Source: Methylotenera_A sp031422335 (GTDB lineage Bacteria; Pseudomonadota; Gammaproteobacteria; Burkholderiales; Methylophilaceae). From it: 64,000 bases of DNA. The notes beneath the pieces were generated by a model, which was given only the letters and a program-made list of their open reading frames with translations, was not told the DNA's origin and did no database searches. The DNA lies in NCBI GenBank assembly GCA_031422335.1, contig JANOQW010000034.1, positions 124,001-188,000 of the forward strand. The letters are read 5' to 3'. A program made the translations under genes and the position numbers. Positions 43,261 to 51,546 of the stretch are shown here, piece after piece (position 1 is the stretch's first letter; each line of letters begins with the position of its first letter).

Positions 43261-43838
43261 TATTGCGCTCCCGCTTTCTTGGGCGCTTCTTCCGCTTTTT
43301 GCACTTTCATGCTGACATTCATCACAAATTCATTTTGCTTAATGTTATTTACCATGATCGATTTAATTTCAACAAGATTAGGCGATTCCATCCAGTTCGA
43401 TACGCTTAAATTGCGTACCAGTGTTGCCACGCGCGCATTGGTATCGGCCACGCCTTCAAGCGTAATTAAGTTACCTGTCTGCTTAATACTTCTTAAATAC
43501 AAGCCTTCAGGCAATTGACGTGTTAGCTCATCTAAAATGACTACCGCTTGGCTACGATTAGTTTGTAGATTTTCAACAATCTGTTTACGTTCTAATACAT
43601 TATTAATTTGATCTTTTAAATCTTTAATATCGGCAATTTCTCTGTCCAGTGCAGTAATCGCCGTTTCTAATCGTGTATTTCTTTCAACTTGGGCATCTCT
43701 TTGCGAACCCAAAAATTGCCAACCTAAAAACACGACTGCACATGCAGCACCGGCAGCCATTAATGCCATCAAACCAAATTCACGTTGGCGCTCTGCCCGC
43801 TTAATTTGGCGATGTGGTAATAAATTAATGCGCATCAT
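43260..43838 (-). CDS. pilN: PilN, type IV pilus inner-membrane assembly protein
   Basis: A 192-residue bitopic protein from the ATG at 43838, two bases after the pilM stop; the open frame continues into pilM but the family begins at MRINLLPHR. This N-terminal segment inserts in a groove of PilM, and PHRQIKRAERQREF is the linker. The membrane helix is LMALMAAGAACAVVFLGWQFLG (about 25-46), followed by a coiled coil (ETAITALDREIADIKDLKDQINNVLERKQIVENL) and a periplasmic fold with LYLRSIKQTGNLITLEGVADTNARVATLVRNL. Part of the PilMNOP platform. Confidence 0.94.
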   Translation of the reverse strand: MMRINLLPHRQIKRAERQREFGLMALMAAGAACAVVFLGWQFLGSQRDAQVERNTRLETAITALDREIADIKDLKDQINNVLERKQIVENLQTNRSQAVVILDELTRQLPEGLYLRSIKQTGNLITLEGVADTNARVATLVRNLSVSNWMESPNLVEIKSIMVNNIKQNEFVMNVSMKVQKAEEAPKKAGAQ

Positions 43839-43840
43839 AA

Positions 43841-44929
43841 TTAATCCACCCCACGCATGGCTAAACCACACGCAATTATCAGCGCGGGCGCATCTATATT
43901 TGCTTGTTGCTGCTTGACTTTACTGCCAACCGACATACCTTGAAACGGGTTGGCTACAATGGTATTGACTTGTGTGCGATCTTGCACCATCACATCTACT
44001 GCGGGAATCGCCGCGCAACCGCCAGCCAGTACAATGTGGTCCACCCGGTTGTATTGAGTAGAACTGGTAAAAAATTGTAGCGCACGCGCTACTTCAGTTG
44101 AAAGTGACTGCACAAATGGCTGCAATACTTCATTCTCGTAGCTATCTGGCAAACCACCTTTGCGTTTGGCAATTTCGGCCTCTTCCACAGATAAACCAAA
44201 TCGACGTTGAATTTCCTGCGTGAGTTGTGCACCACCAAAAGCTTGCTCGCGCACATACACAGATTTATTGTCATGTAACACATTGATGTGCATCATTACC
44301 GCGCCAATATCAATCACCATCACCGTTTGTTCTTTACCTGCATTTGGCAACTGGCTAGCAACCAAGCTGTAGGCGGCTTCGGTGGCATAGGTATCTACAT
44401 CCATCACCGTCACTTTTAAGCCAGCATCTTCTGCAGCGGCCACACGGTCTTCAATCTTTTCTTTTCTAGCCGCAGCAATTAACACTTCAACTTCATCTGG
44501 GCTGCTAGGCGCTGGGCCAATAATTTGAAAGTCGATATTGACTTCTTCTAGCGGGAAAGGAATGTACTGGTTGGCTTCTGCTTCTACCTGCGCTTCCATA
44601 TCTGCTTCACGCATGTCTGCAGCCATCAGCACTTTTTTGGTGATAACCGCCGCGGATGGCAATGCCAGCGCAGCACGTTTTTCGCGTGAGCCTAATAATT
44701 TCCAAGCCAATTTCACCGCATCAGACACTTGCTCTAAACCCACAATATTACCGTCAGTAATGGCATCTTTAGGAATCGCGGCGATAGAGTAGCCTTCAAG
44801 ACGATACATGCCTTTACCAGCGGCAGACAACTCCACCATTTTGACTGCTGAAGTACTAATATCTACCCCAATAAGTGGAGGTGTACTTTCATTAAAAAAA
44901 TCGAATTTCAAATTAAAATTCTCTTTCAA
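43841..44929 (-). CDS. pilM: PilM, actin-like type IV pilus assembly ATPase
   Basis: A 362-residue cytoplasmic protein with an FtsA/actin fold. The first phosphate loop is LIGVDISTSAVKMVELS (about 19-35), with the second in VMVIDIGAVMMHINVL (about 204-219) and the adenosine loop in HIVLAGGCAAIPAVDVMV. PYIPFPLEEVNIDFQII and RFGLSVEEAEIAKRKGGLP are family features. PilM recruits PilN at the inner membrane. First gene of pilMNOPQ and divergent from mrcA, sharing a 260-bp gap, the standard layout. Confidence 0.95.
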   Translation of the reverse strand: MKENFNLKFDFFNESTPPLIGVDISTSAVKMVELSAAGKGMYRLEGYSIAAIPKDAITDGNIVGLEQVSDAVKLAWKLLGSREKRAALALPSAAVITKKVLMAADMREADMEAQVEAEANQYIPFPLEEVNIDFQIIGPAPSSPDEVEVLIAAARKEKIEDRVAAAEDAGLKVTVMDVDTYATEAAYSLVASQLPNAGKEQTVMVIDIGAVMMHINVLHDNKSVYVREQAFGGAQLTQEIQRRFGLSVEEAEIAKRKGGLPDSYENEVLQPFVQSLSTEVARALQFFTSSTQYNRVDHIVLAGGCAAIPAVDVMVQDRTQVNTIVANPFQGMSVGSKVKQQQANIDAPALIIACGLAMRGVD

Positions 44930-45099
44930 TATTCGTTAGTTACGCACAATAGCGATAATTTACATTAAATCCTAGCAACAACTTATCGTAGTGTAAAGCA
45001 AATTTTAAGTTTAAATTTGCGTGCTTGCCACATTTGTTGCAGATGTACCATTTTTAACACAGTCTATATAATTAATTTTTTAATCTCGGCAAGTATATA

Positions 45100-45129
45100 T
45101 AACTATCAACTTGTTATTGTTGATAGTTA
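45100..45129. promoter_or_regulatory. 11-bp inverted repeat in the pilM-mrcA divergent gap
   Basis: TAACTATCAAC and GTTGATAGTTA are perfect inverted repeats with an 8-base spacer TTGTTATT. It lies 170 bp upstream of pilM and 60 bp upstream of mrcA, so it could be an operator for either. No T tract follows, so it is not a good terminator. Confidence 0.45.
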
Positions 45130-45189
45130 ATTGGCTAGCTTAATATGCTGTTAAAATAACAACTATTGTAATGTGGCAAGCCCAAAACT

Positions 45190-47715
45190 ATGAGCCCAAA
45201 AAAATGGTGGCATTTTCTTATTCTGTTTGTTGTTGTGGGTGCAATTACCCTTACAGCCCTAACAGCCCTTGCTGTCACGCTTATTTACCCCTCACTGCCT
45301 TCGCTAGAGGCGCTGACCAATTACCAGCCAAAGTTGCCACTACGTGTTTACTCTGCCGATGGTGCGCTAATCAGTGAGTTTGGTGAAGAGCGTCGTGCCT
45401 TTGTAAAAATTGAAAAAGTACCTCAAAACTTAAAAGATGCGGTATTAGCAATTGAAGACAGGCGCTTTTATCAGCACGGTGGTGTTGATACTAAAGGGGT
45501 GTTGCGCGCCATTAAAAATAATGTCACAGGTAAAAGCCACGAAGGTGCCAGCACCATCACCATGCAAGTGGCAAAAAATTTCTTTACTGTGCCTGGCGGC
45601 AGACGCACCATTGTCACCAAAGTAAAAGAAACTTTGCTGGCCTTAAAAATTGAAAAAGCGTTATCAAAAGACCAAATTTTAGAGCTTTATTTAAACCAAA
45701 TTTATCTTGGTCAGCGTTCTTACGGCTTTGCAGCGGCTTCACAAGTCTATTTTGGTAAATCTCTGTCAAAACTCACACTGGCTGAATCTGCCCTATTGGC
45801 AGGCTTGCCCAAAGCACCCACTGGCTACAACCCTTATATTAACCCGCAGCGTGCCATTAAGCGCCAACAAGAGGTGCTGCGCGATATGCAGCGTTATGGT
45901 TTTATTGACGAAGCTAAATTTAAGGCCGCGATAGAGCAAACCTTAAAATTCAAATCGTCTAAACTCTCTAAAGATTTAGACGCCGATTATGTGGCAGAAA
46001 TTGTGCGCCAGATGCTCTACGAGCGTTATCAAGATGCCATTTATAGTAGTGGCTTAAAGGTATATACCACCATTAAAAAAGTTAACCAAGAGGCGGCCAA
46101 CAACGCGGTTTTATTGGGAATTTTAGAATACCAGCGCCGCCAAGGTTATGGCAAGCCCGAAAAGCAACTTAACCTGAGTCAGTTAAATTCAACTTCGCTA
46201 GAAGAAGGCATGCAAGCGGCGCTAGCGGATATCGAAGAATATGGCGGCTTTATGCCAGCCATTGTGACTAGCGTTTCTCCCAAGCTGGTCAAAGTGTTCA
46301 CCAAAAAAAGTGAGCAGCTGGATATTGCAGATACAGGCTTAAGTTTGCTGCAAAAAAATCTGGCTGATAAAGACCCAAAAAATCATAAAATCAGAGTGGG
46401 CTCTGTGGTGCGTTTGATTAAAAGTAACGGTCAGTGGCATATTGTCGAACTACCCAAAGTAGAATCTGCACTCATTGCACTTAACCCAGAAGATGGTGCA
46501 GTAACAGCCTTGGTGGGCGGTTTTGATTACAAAAAAAATAAATTTAACCATGTCACGCAAGCCTGGCGCCAACCTGGCTCTAGCTTTAAACCTTTTGTCT
46601 ATTCGGCTGCATTGGAAAAGGGCCAAACGCCTGCTAGTATTTTCGATGACTCACCCATTACCATGTCAGCTGCCGAGAACGGCAGCAATAAAAGCTGGGA
46701 GCCAAAGAACTTCGATAGGCAGTACGATGGGCCAATTCGCATGAGGTCGGCTTTAGTAAAATCTAAAAACATGGTATCGATACGTTTACTGCAAAAAATT
46801 GGCCCGCGTTACGCGCAAGATTACATTACTAAATTTGGCTTTGCTCGCAAAGATCACCCTGCCTATTTAACCATGGCACTTGGCGCTGGCAACGCAACGC
46901 CATGGGGCATGGCCAATGGCTACGCGGTATTTGCCAATGGTGGTTACCGCGTCACGCCACATATTATTACTAAAATTACCGATAGCAATGGCAGACTGAT
47001 TGAGCAACCACATTACCCGCGCGCTGGCAAAGATGCACCGCGCGTGATTGATAGTCGCAACGCGTTTATCATGACATCGATGATGCGTGACGTAGTAAAC
47101 AGGGGCACAGCTACCAAAGCCAGGTCACTCGGTCGCCAAGATTTAGCAGGCAAAACCGGCACCACCAATAACCAAATTGATGCTTGGTTTGCAGGCTACA
47201 ACGCTAAACAGGTGGCAGTCACCTGGATAGGTTACGATCAACCGCGCTCGTTAGGTAGGGATGAAACGGGCGGCAAAGCGGCATTGCCGATTTGGATACG
47301 TTATATGGCGACTGCCCTGCGCGGCATACCTGATGTGCCTTACAGCCAGCCTGATGGTGTGATGCAACTTAAAATTGACCCATTATTGGGCATTATGATT
47401 GGTGAAGACGAAGAAGGCATTTACGAGTATTTTTACCATGAAAACCCACCGCCAGAAGTAGAAATGGTATTGCCACCGTTAGAAGACCCAACGGCAGATG
47501 ATTTCCCGCAGCAATCAATTCCTGACAATATGCTAGACAACCCGCTGCAACCACAGCCGCCGGAATTTGTGCCGCCACCAGCGCCAGTATCACAAGGTGA
47601 AAGTGTTAAAGCAGAGCCGCGGCCAACCCCGCAAGTAAACAGCAAAACGACTGGCAGCAATAATAATTCTGGCAACAATGCAGCGGCGCGCGCCATGAGT
47701 CCCTCTAGCTTTTAA
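45190..47715 (+). CDS. mrcA: Penicillin-binding protein 1A
   Basis: An 841-residue bifunctional cell-wall synthase. Membrane helix HFLILFVVVGAITLTALTALAVTLIY (about 8-33). The GT51 domain has AVLAIEDRRFYQHGGVD (catalytic Glu), GASTITMQVAKNFF and KIEKALSKDQILELYLNQIYLGQRSYGFAAASQVYFGKSL. An OB-like insert precedes the transpeptidase domain with QPGSSFKPFVYSAALE (catalytic SxxK Ser, about 460), KSKNMVSIRL (SxN) and LAGKTGTTNNQIDAWFAGY (KTG). The Pro/Gln-rich C-terminal tail is disordered. Divergent from pilM as in most betaproteobacteria and gammaproteobacteria. Confidence 0.96.
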   Translation: MSPKKWWHFLILFVVVGAITLTALTALAVTLIYPSLPSLEALTNYQPKLPLRVYSADGALISEFGEERRAFVKIEKVPQNLKDAVLAIEDRRFYQHGGVDTKGVLRAIKNNVTGKSHEGASTITMQVAKNFFTVPGGRRTIVTKVKETLLALKIEKALSKDQILELYLNQIYLGQRSYGFAAASQVYFGKSLSKLTLAESALLAGLPKAPTGYNPYINPQRAIKRQQEVLRDMQRYGFIDEAKFKAAIEQTLKFKSSKLSKDLDADYVAEIVRQMLYERYQDAIYSSGLKVYTTIKKVNQEAANNAVLLGILEYQRRQGYGKPEKQLNLSQLNSTSLEEGMQAALADIEEYGGFMPAIVTSVSPKLVKVFTKKSEQLDIADTGLSLLQKNLADKDPKNHKIRVGSVVRLIKSNGQWHIVELPKVESALIALNPEDGAVTALVGGFDYKKNKFNHVTQAWRQPGSSFKPFVYSAALEKGQTPASIFDDSPITMSAAENGSNKSWEPKNFDRQYDGPIRMRSALVKSKNMVSIRLLQKIGPRYAQDYITKFGFARKDHPAYLTMALGAGNATPWGMANGYAVFANGGYRVTPHIITKITDSNGRLIEQPHYPRAGKDAPRVIDSRNAFIMTSMMRDVVNRGTATKARSLGRQDLAGKTGTTNNQIDAWFAGYNAKQVAVTWIGYDQPRSLGRDETGGKAALPIWIRYMATALRGIPDVPYSQPDGVMQLKIDPLLGIMIGEDEEGIYEYFYHENPPPEVEMVLPPLEDPTADDFPQQSIPDNMLDNPLQPQPPEFVPPPAPVSQGESVKAEPRPTPQVNSKTTGSNNNSGNNAAARAMSPSSF

Positions 47716-47761
47716 GTTTTAGAACAAAGTAACCTTAAGAAGTTGGATTTGTTAATAAAAA

Positions 47762-48385
47762 ATGTCACGAGAAAATTTAGATCATATTCGGCAAATGATT
47801 GCCCAGCAGGCCGCGCGTATGATGGCAGAAGATGGTATTAATGACTTTGCTTATGCCAAGAAAAAAGCGGGTAAACAGTTAGGCGTAAGCGAAAGTAGCG
47901 CACTGCCCACCAACGCCGAGATTGAAGAAGAAATTCGGCTGTATCACAACATTTACAACGCCGATGAACAACCGCTAGAGTTAGCAAAACTACGCAAAGC
48001 CGCACTGATGACCATGCAATTGTTCGCGCGCTTTAACCCACATTTAACCGGCAGCGTGTTAGATGGCACCGCAGGCAAGTTCTCACAAACCAATATTCAT
48101 CTGTTTGCCGACAGCGCAAAAGACGTCGAAATATTTTTGCTCAGCCAGCAAATTCCATTTGATAGCAGCGAAAAATCATATCGCGTTTCTGACAAACCCA
48201 GCAAAGACAAGAAAGAAAAAGTACGCAAAACTGTGCCAGTGTTTACGCTAGAAACCGAACTTGGCCTGCAAAAAATCAGCGTGTTTGATGTGGATGATAT
48301 GCGCGTTGCAACCAAGAGAACCAGTGATGGTAGCAATGCAGAACGTGCGGATATTAGCGATTTACAAGCACTTTTGAGCGCTTAA
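47762..48385 (+). CDS. Conserved hypothetical protein, nucleotidyltransferase-like centre
   Basis: A 207-residue soluble protein I do not recognise as a named family. The N-terminus is helical (IRQMIAQQAARMMAEDGINDFAYAKKKAGKQLG), with EIEEEIRLYHNIYNADEQP after it. The middle, HLTGSVLDGTAGKFSQTNIHLFADSAKDVEIFLLSQQIPF, has the look of a minimal nucleotidyltransferase-type sheet (GSV...hLf...veifL), but no clear catalytic aspartate pair is present. The C-terminal third is Lys-rich then acidic. It follows mrcA by 46 bp on the same strand and may be read with it. Confidence 0.75.
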   Translation: MSRENLDHIRQMIAQQAARMMAEDGINDFAYAKKKAGKQLGVSESSALPTNAEIEEEIRLYHNIYNADEQPLELAKLRKAALMTMQLFARFNPHLTGSVLDGTAGKFSQTNIHLFADSAKDVEIFLLSQQIPFDSSEKSYRVSDKPSKDKKEKVRKTVPVFTLETELGLQKISVFDVDDMRVATKRTSDGSNAERADISDLQALLSA

Positions 48386-48390
48386 AAAAG

Positions 48391-48429
48391 ATGCTCTGGA
48401 AGGCGCATGGATATTGGACTGCAGGGCAT
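48391..48429 (-). repeat. 39-bp palindromic repeat, copy 7 (unknown-unknown convergent gap)
   Basis: Reverse-orientation copy ATGCTCTGGAAGG, core CGCATGGATATTGG, ACTGCAGGGCAT. Core intact, arms with a few changes. It lies 5 bp after the stop of the gene at 47762. Confidence 0.9.
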
Positions 48430-48480
48430 ACTGTTTAAAACAATAATTACGCAAAAACATTGGCATTCATCTGGTTTTGA

Positions 48481-48678
48481 CTTTCAATCCCCTTTGCCGC
48501 GCCTTCGGCTTGAGCGGCAGATGGATAAGCGGCGAGGACTGTTTGAGGATTGAAAATCCGAGTTCCGCAGCCGCCCAGATGCGGCGCTAAGACCGAAGGA
48601 AACAGCGGCAGCGGGGTGTCTTTTTGTTTCCCCACTTTATTTTGGACAAGCAAAATAAAGTGGGTCGCCTAAAGGCGA
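48481..48678. repeat. About 200-bp multi-hairpin intergenic element
   Basis: A chain of inverted repeats: CTTTCAATCC (48481) with GGATTGAAAA (48547); GCCGC (48496) with GCGGC (48514); GCCGC (48570) with GCGGC (48581); CCCACTTTATTTTG (48631) with CAAAATAAAGTGGG (48651), a perfect 14-bp stem; and TCGCC/GGCGA at 48665-48678. It is GC-richer than its surroundings. Similar blocks (GCGGCAGCGGGGTGTC then hairpin then TCGCCTAAAGGCGA) are, from memory, interspersed in many proteobacterial genomes. The last stems may also end the transcript of the gene at 48683. Confidence 0.7.
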
Positions 48679-48682
48679 AACA

Positions 48683-49258
48683 CTACTTGCTTTTATGTTT
48701 CTCTTTGAAAAACTTAAATTTTATCAAGTACTCTTGACAGTGTTGCTCGTTCTTTGAGAATAGAAAATCTCCAGTCTCACTACCTTGCCAACAGCGAGTC
48801 ATGGTTATTTTACCGTCCAAACTCGCTGAATTCTTACACAGGTATTTTTTAGCCAACATTTCAGGTGTACGAAGGTATTCTGCAGGTTCACAAACAAGTT
48901 TACGAGTATTTAATTCCCAATATTCATTCGAATGGATAGGAAACCCCAAGGCAGCGCTAAAAGTTGCTGCAAGAGGCGGTAAATACCATAACCATTTTGC
49001 GACATTAAGTATTGCAACTATTCTGGCCAACCACTTCCACACTAATCTACCTGTATAAAGCTTAGAAGCATTCCATACTGCTATGATAATCAATACAAAA
49101 TGTGTAAAGATGACTGCAGTCACTAAAACCAACTGCCATAAAGTCGTTGCGTGTGAGGTTAGAAAATCAAGTATTAGCGCAATTAAAACACCGCAAACCC
49201 AAAATGTAGGCGCTAAACCAAGGCGACCTGATATAAATTTTAGAAAAAAATCTTTCAA
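48683..49258 (-). CDS. Hypothetical membrane protein
   Basis: A 191-residue protein I cannot assign. Three to four hydrophobic segments in the first 110 residues (FWVCGVLIALILDFL, LWQLVLVTAVIFTHFVLIIIAVW, and the weaker WLARIVAILNVAKWLWYLPPLAATFSAAL) are followed by a soluble tail with four cysteines (LVCEP, YLCKN, TRCWQ, EQHCQ), which could form disulfides if periplasmic. The start RLGLAPTFWVCGVL resembles small inner-membrane proteins of unknown role. It overlaps the hemB stop by 4 bp, so it is cotranscribed at the end of the trp-hemB cluster, next to the structured element. Confidence 0.6.
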   Translation of the reverse strand: MKDFFLKFISGRLGLAPTFWVCGVLIALILDFLTSHATTLWQLVLVTAVIFTHFVLIIIAVWNASKLYTGRLVWKWLARIVAILNVAKWLWYLPPLAATFSAALGFPIHSNEYWELNTRKLVCEPAEYLRTPEMLAKKYLCKNSASLDGKITMTRCWQGSETGDFLFSKNEQHCQEYLIKFKFFKEKHKSK

Positions 49259-50265
49259 CTTTTAAGCCATCTCGCCACATCCATTGCAAAATACGTCAAC
49301 ACCCCATCTGCCCCTGCCCGTTTAAACGCCAACAAACTTTCCATCACACAAGCCTGTTCATCCAGCCAGCCATTTTGCGCAGCAGCTTTCAACATCGCGT
49401 ATTCGCCACTCACTTGGTAAGCATAGGTCGGCACGCCAAACTCTTCTTTCACGCGGCGCACGATATCCAGATAAGGCAAGCCAGGCTTCACCATCACCAT
49501 GTCTGCGCCTTCTTCAATATCCAGCGCGACTTCTTTAATCGCCTCATCGGAATTGGCAGGATCCATCTGGTAATTGTATTTATTGCCTGTGCCCAGATTG
49601 GCAGAAGAGCCTACAGCATCTCTAAATGGCCCATAAAAGCTGGATGCGTACTTGGCAGAATAAGCCAAAATTTTAGTGTGAATATGGCCGGCGCCTTCTA
49701 ATGCGTCCCGAATAGCCCCGATACGACCATCCATCATATCGCTTGGCGCAACAATGTCTGCGCCCGCTTCAGCATGGCATAGCGCTTGTTTCGCCAGCAC
49801 CTTAACCGTCTCATCGTTTAACACATAGCCTGTGCTGTCAATCAGGCCATCTTGGCCATGCGTGGTGTAGGGGTCGAGTGCGACATCGGTAATAATCCCA
49901 AGCTCAGGATAGGCTGCTTTCAAGGCTTTAATGGTGCGAGGAACGAGGCCATCTTGATTGTAAGCTTCTGCGGCATCTAGGCTTTTATGCTGTTGTTCAA
50001 TCACGGGGAAAATCGCTAACGCGGGGATGCCAAGTTTGACGCATTCGCCCGCTGTTTTTAATAGCACATCAATCGTTTGGCGCTGTACGCCAGGCATGGA
50101 TTTCACCTCTTCGGTGTGGTTTTCACCATCCAATACAAACACGGGGTAAATTAAATCGTTTGTCGTCAGCACGTTTTCGCGCATCAGCCGGCGCGAAAAT
50201 TCATCTTTACGCATGCGGCGCGGGCGCATAGTCAGCAGCATATTGTTTGGTTTGGGATTAGCCAT
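49255..50265 (-). CDS. hemB: Delta-aminolevulinic acid dehydratase (porphobilinogen synthase)
   Basis: A 336-residue enzyme starting at 50265 with a near-perfect AAGGAGGTG ribosome site; the frame extends upstream into trpC but without support. It condenses two 5-aminolevulinates to porphobilinogen. Seen: RPRRMRKDEFSRRLMRENVLT, IYPVFVLDGENHTEEVKSMPGV, AYNQDGLVPRTIKALK, the DVALDPYTTHGQDG metal region in which the zinc-type cysteines are replaced (magnesium type), VAPSDMMDGRIGAIR, the Schiff-base Lys in ILAYSAKYASSFYGPFRDA and MVKPGLPYLDI. It overlaps trpC by 8 bp. Confidence 0.97.
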   Translation of the reverse strand: MANPKPNNMLLTMRPRRMRKDEFSRRLMRENVLTTNDLIYPVFVLDGENHTEEVKSMPGVQRQTIDVLLKTAGECVKLGIPALAIFPVIEQQHKSLDAAEAYNQDGLVPRTIKALKAAYPELGIITDVALDPYTTHGQDGLIDSTGYVLNDETVKVLAKQALCHAEAGADIVAPSDMMDGRIGAIRDALEGAGHIHTKILAYSAKYASSFYGPFRDAVGSSANLGTGNKYNYQMDPANSDEAIKEVALDIEEGADMVMVKPGLPYLDIVRRVKEEFGVPTYAYQVSGEYAMLKAAAQNGWLDEQACVMESLLAFKRAGADGVLTYFAMDVARWLKS

Positions 50266-51049
50266 AAAACACCTCCTTAAGTGCCGCGCCTGGGTCAGGC
50301 TGGCGCATAAACGCCTCACCCACCAAAAACGTATGCACATTATTTTTACACATCAGCGCCACATCATTAGCGGTAAAAATGCCACTCTCTGTGACAATAA
50401 TCTTATCTTTTGCGATGCGCGGTAATAAATCCAAAGTGGTATGTAGGGTCACATCAAACGTACGCAAATTGCGGTTGTTAATGCCCAACAATGGCGTTTC
50501 CAGCTGCAAAGCCAAGTCTAGCTCTTCGCCGTTGTGTACTTCTACCAACACCGCCATGCCTAGTTCATGGGCGATACTTTCCAGCTCGCGCATCTTGGCT
50601 AAATCAATTGCTGCGGCAATCAGCAAAATGCAATCCGCTCCCATGGCACGCGCTTCATACACTTGGTAGGCATCTATCATAAAATCTTTACGCAACACGG
50701 GCAGGTTGCACGCCGCACGCGCTTGTTTTAAATAGTCCACCGAGCCCTGAAAATACTCAACGTCAGTGAGTACTGACAAACACGCTGCGCCACCTGCCTC
50801 ATAACTTTTGGCAATTTCAGCCGGGTTAAAATCTGCACGAATCACCCCTTTTGATGGGCTGGCTTTTTTTATTTCGGCAATCACTGCCGCGTTTCCAGCC
50901 GCAATTTTTGCGCGAATAGCGCCAATAAAATCACGTGGTTTTGGCATGCTTTCGGCCGATGCCCTGACAGCCAATAACGGTGAGGCTTGCAGGGCATCGT
51001 TTAGCTCTCGGCGTTTAGTTTCTAGTATTTTATTTAAAATATCTGACAT
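50258..51049 (-). CDS. trpC: Indole-3-glycerol phosphate synthase
   Basis: A 263-residue TIM barrel. Catalytic pieces: VIAEIKKASPSKGVIRADF (Lys and phosphate contacts), LSVLTDVEYFQGS, LPVLRKDFMIDAYQVYEARAMGADCILLIAA, VEVHNGEELDLAL, LGINNRNLRTFDV and VTESGIF. It closes the indole ring of tryptophan. Codons for DALQASPLLAVRAS (about residues 18-31) coincide exactly with a copy of the 39-bp palindrome, yet remembered betaproteobacterial orthologues have the same spacing there. The gene lies 9 bp after DUF3465 and overlaps hemB. Confidence 0.97.
   Translation of the reverse strand: MSDILNKILETKRRELNDALQASPLLAVRASAESMPKPRDFIGAIRAKIAAGNAAVIAEIKKASPSKGVIRADFNPAEIAKSYEAGGAACLSVLTDVEYFQGSVDYLKQARAACNLPVLRKDFMIDAYQVYEARAMGADCILLIAAAIDLAKMRELESIAHELGMAVLVEVHNGEELDLALQLETPLLGINNRNLRTFDVTLHTTLDLLPRIAKDKIIVTESGIFTANDVALMCKNNVHTFLVGEAFMRQPDPGAALKEVFYG
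50959..50997 (+). repeat. 39-bp palindromic repeat inside trpC
   Basis: ATGCCCTGACAGCC, centre AATAACGGTGA, GGCTTGCAGGGCAT: the arms fit the consensus at 26 of 28 positions while the loop keeps only AATA. It is read in frame by trpC (opposite strand) as DALQASPLLAVRAS. Confidence 0.85.
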
Positions 51050-51058
51050 ATTTTTTAT

Positions 51059-51538
51059 CTATTCGTATTTCTGTCCGTTGTGAATTATCCATCCCACCTT
51101 GTTGCCACCTTGCGAGGCGCTAATTTCACCCTGTGGGTTTTTATGCGTCCAGTGCATCACGCCGCCTTTTGGGTTATACACATATTCGCCCCTAAACGTC
51201 ACTGCATCCCCAATTTGTAAGTTTTCTACACGCGGCGCTAAATCGATATTGTGCGCAAATAGCAAAGTTTGCTCTGGCGAAATGCTGACCAAGAATTTTT
51301 GATGACGCGAACCTTTGTTATCATCAGCCAGCAATTTTTTTACCACACCCGCACCCTCAACAAAGATGTCACTTTTTTTATGTTTAAATGCTTCTATTAG
51401 CGCGCTGTTATCAGTTTTCGCTTCTGTATTTATTGACACGTCGCTTGCTACAAAAGATTCTGACGCACCTTGCTCACACGCCACCAGCGAGCTTAAGATA
51501 AATATTAAGGAGAATATTAGCTTCACGTTATATTTCAC
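51059..51538 (-). CDS. DUF3465 lipoprotein inside the trp operon
   Basis: A 159-residue protein with lipoprotein signal MKYNVKLIFSLIFILSSLVAC (Cys21). The mature part matches DUF3465: FVEGAGVVKKLLADDNKGSRHQKFLVSISPEQTLLFAHNIDLAPRV, IGDAVTFRGEYVYNPKGGVMHWTHKNPQGE and GWIIHNGQKYE. The conserved His and Trp residues suggest an OB-like binding surface, but function is unknown. It lies 8 bp after trpD and 9 bp before trpC, so it is inserted in the tryptophan operon without an evident metabolic reason. Confidence 0.88.
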   Translation of the reverse strand: MKYNVKLIFSLIFILSSLVACEQGASESFVASDVSINTEAKTDNSALIEAFKHKKSDIFVEGAGVVKKLLADDNKGSRHQKFLVSISPEQTLLFAHNIDLAPRVENLQIGDAVTFRGEYVYNPKGGVMHWTHKNPQGEISASQGGNKVGWIIHNGQKYE

Positions 51539-51546
51539 TTACTATT

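Noticed and set aside
45171..45377. A 68-codon frame overlapping the start of mrcA
   Set aside because: It is the shadow frame of the PBP1a membrane anchor, with no ribosome site or family.
48447..48653. A 68-codon minus-strand open frame
   Set aside because: It lies wholly inside the multi-hairpin repeat element and overlaps its stems; composition is that of the repeat, not a protein.
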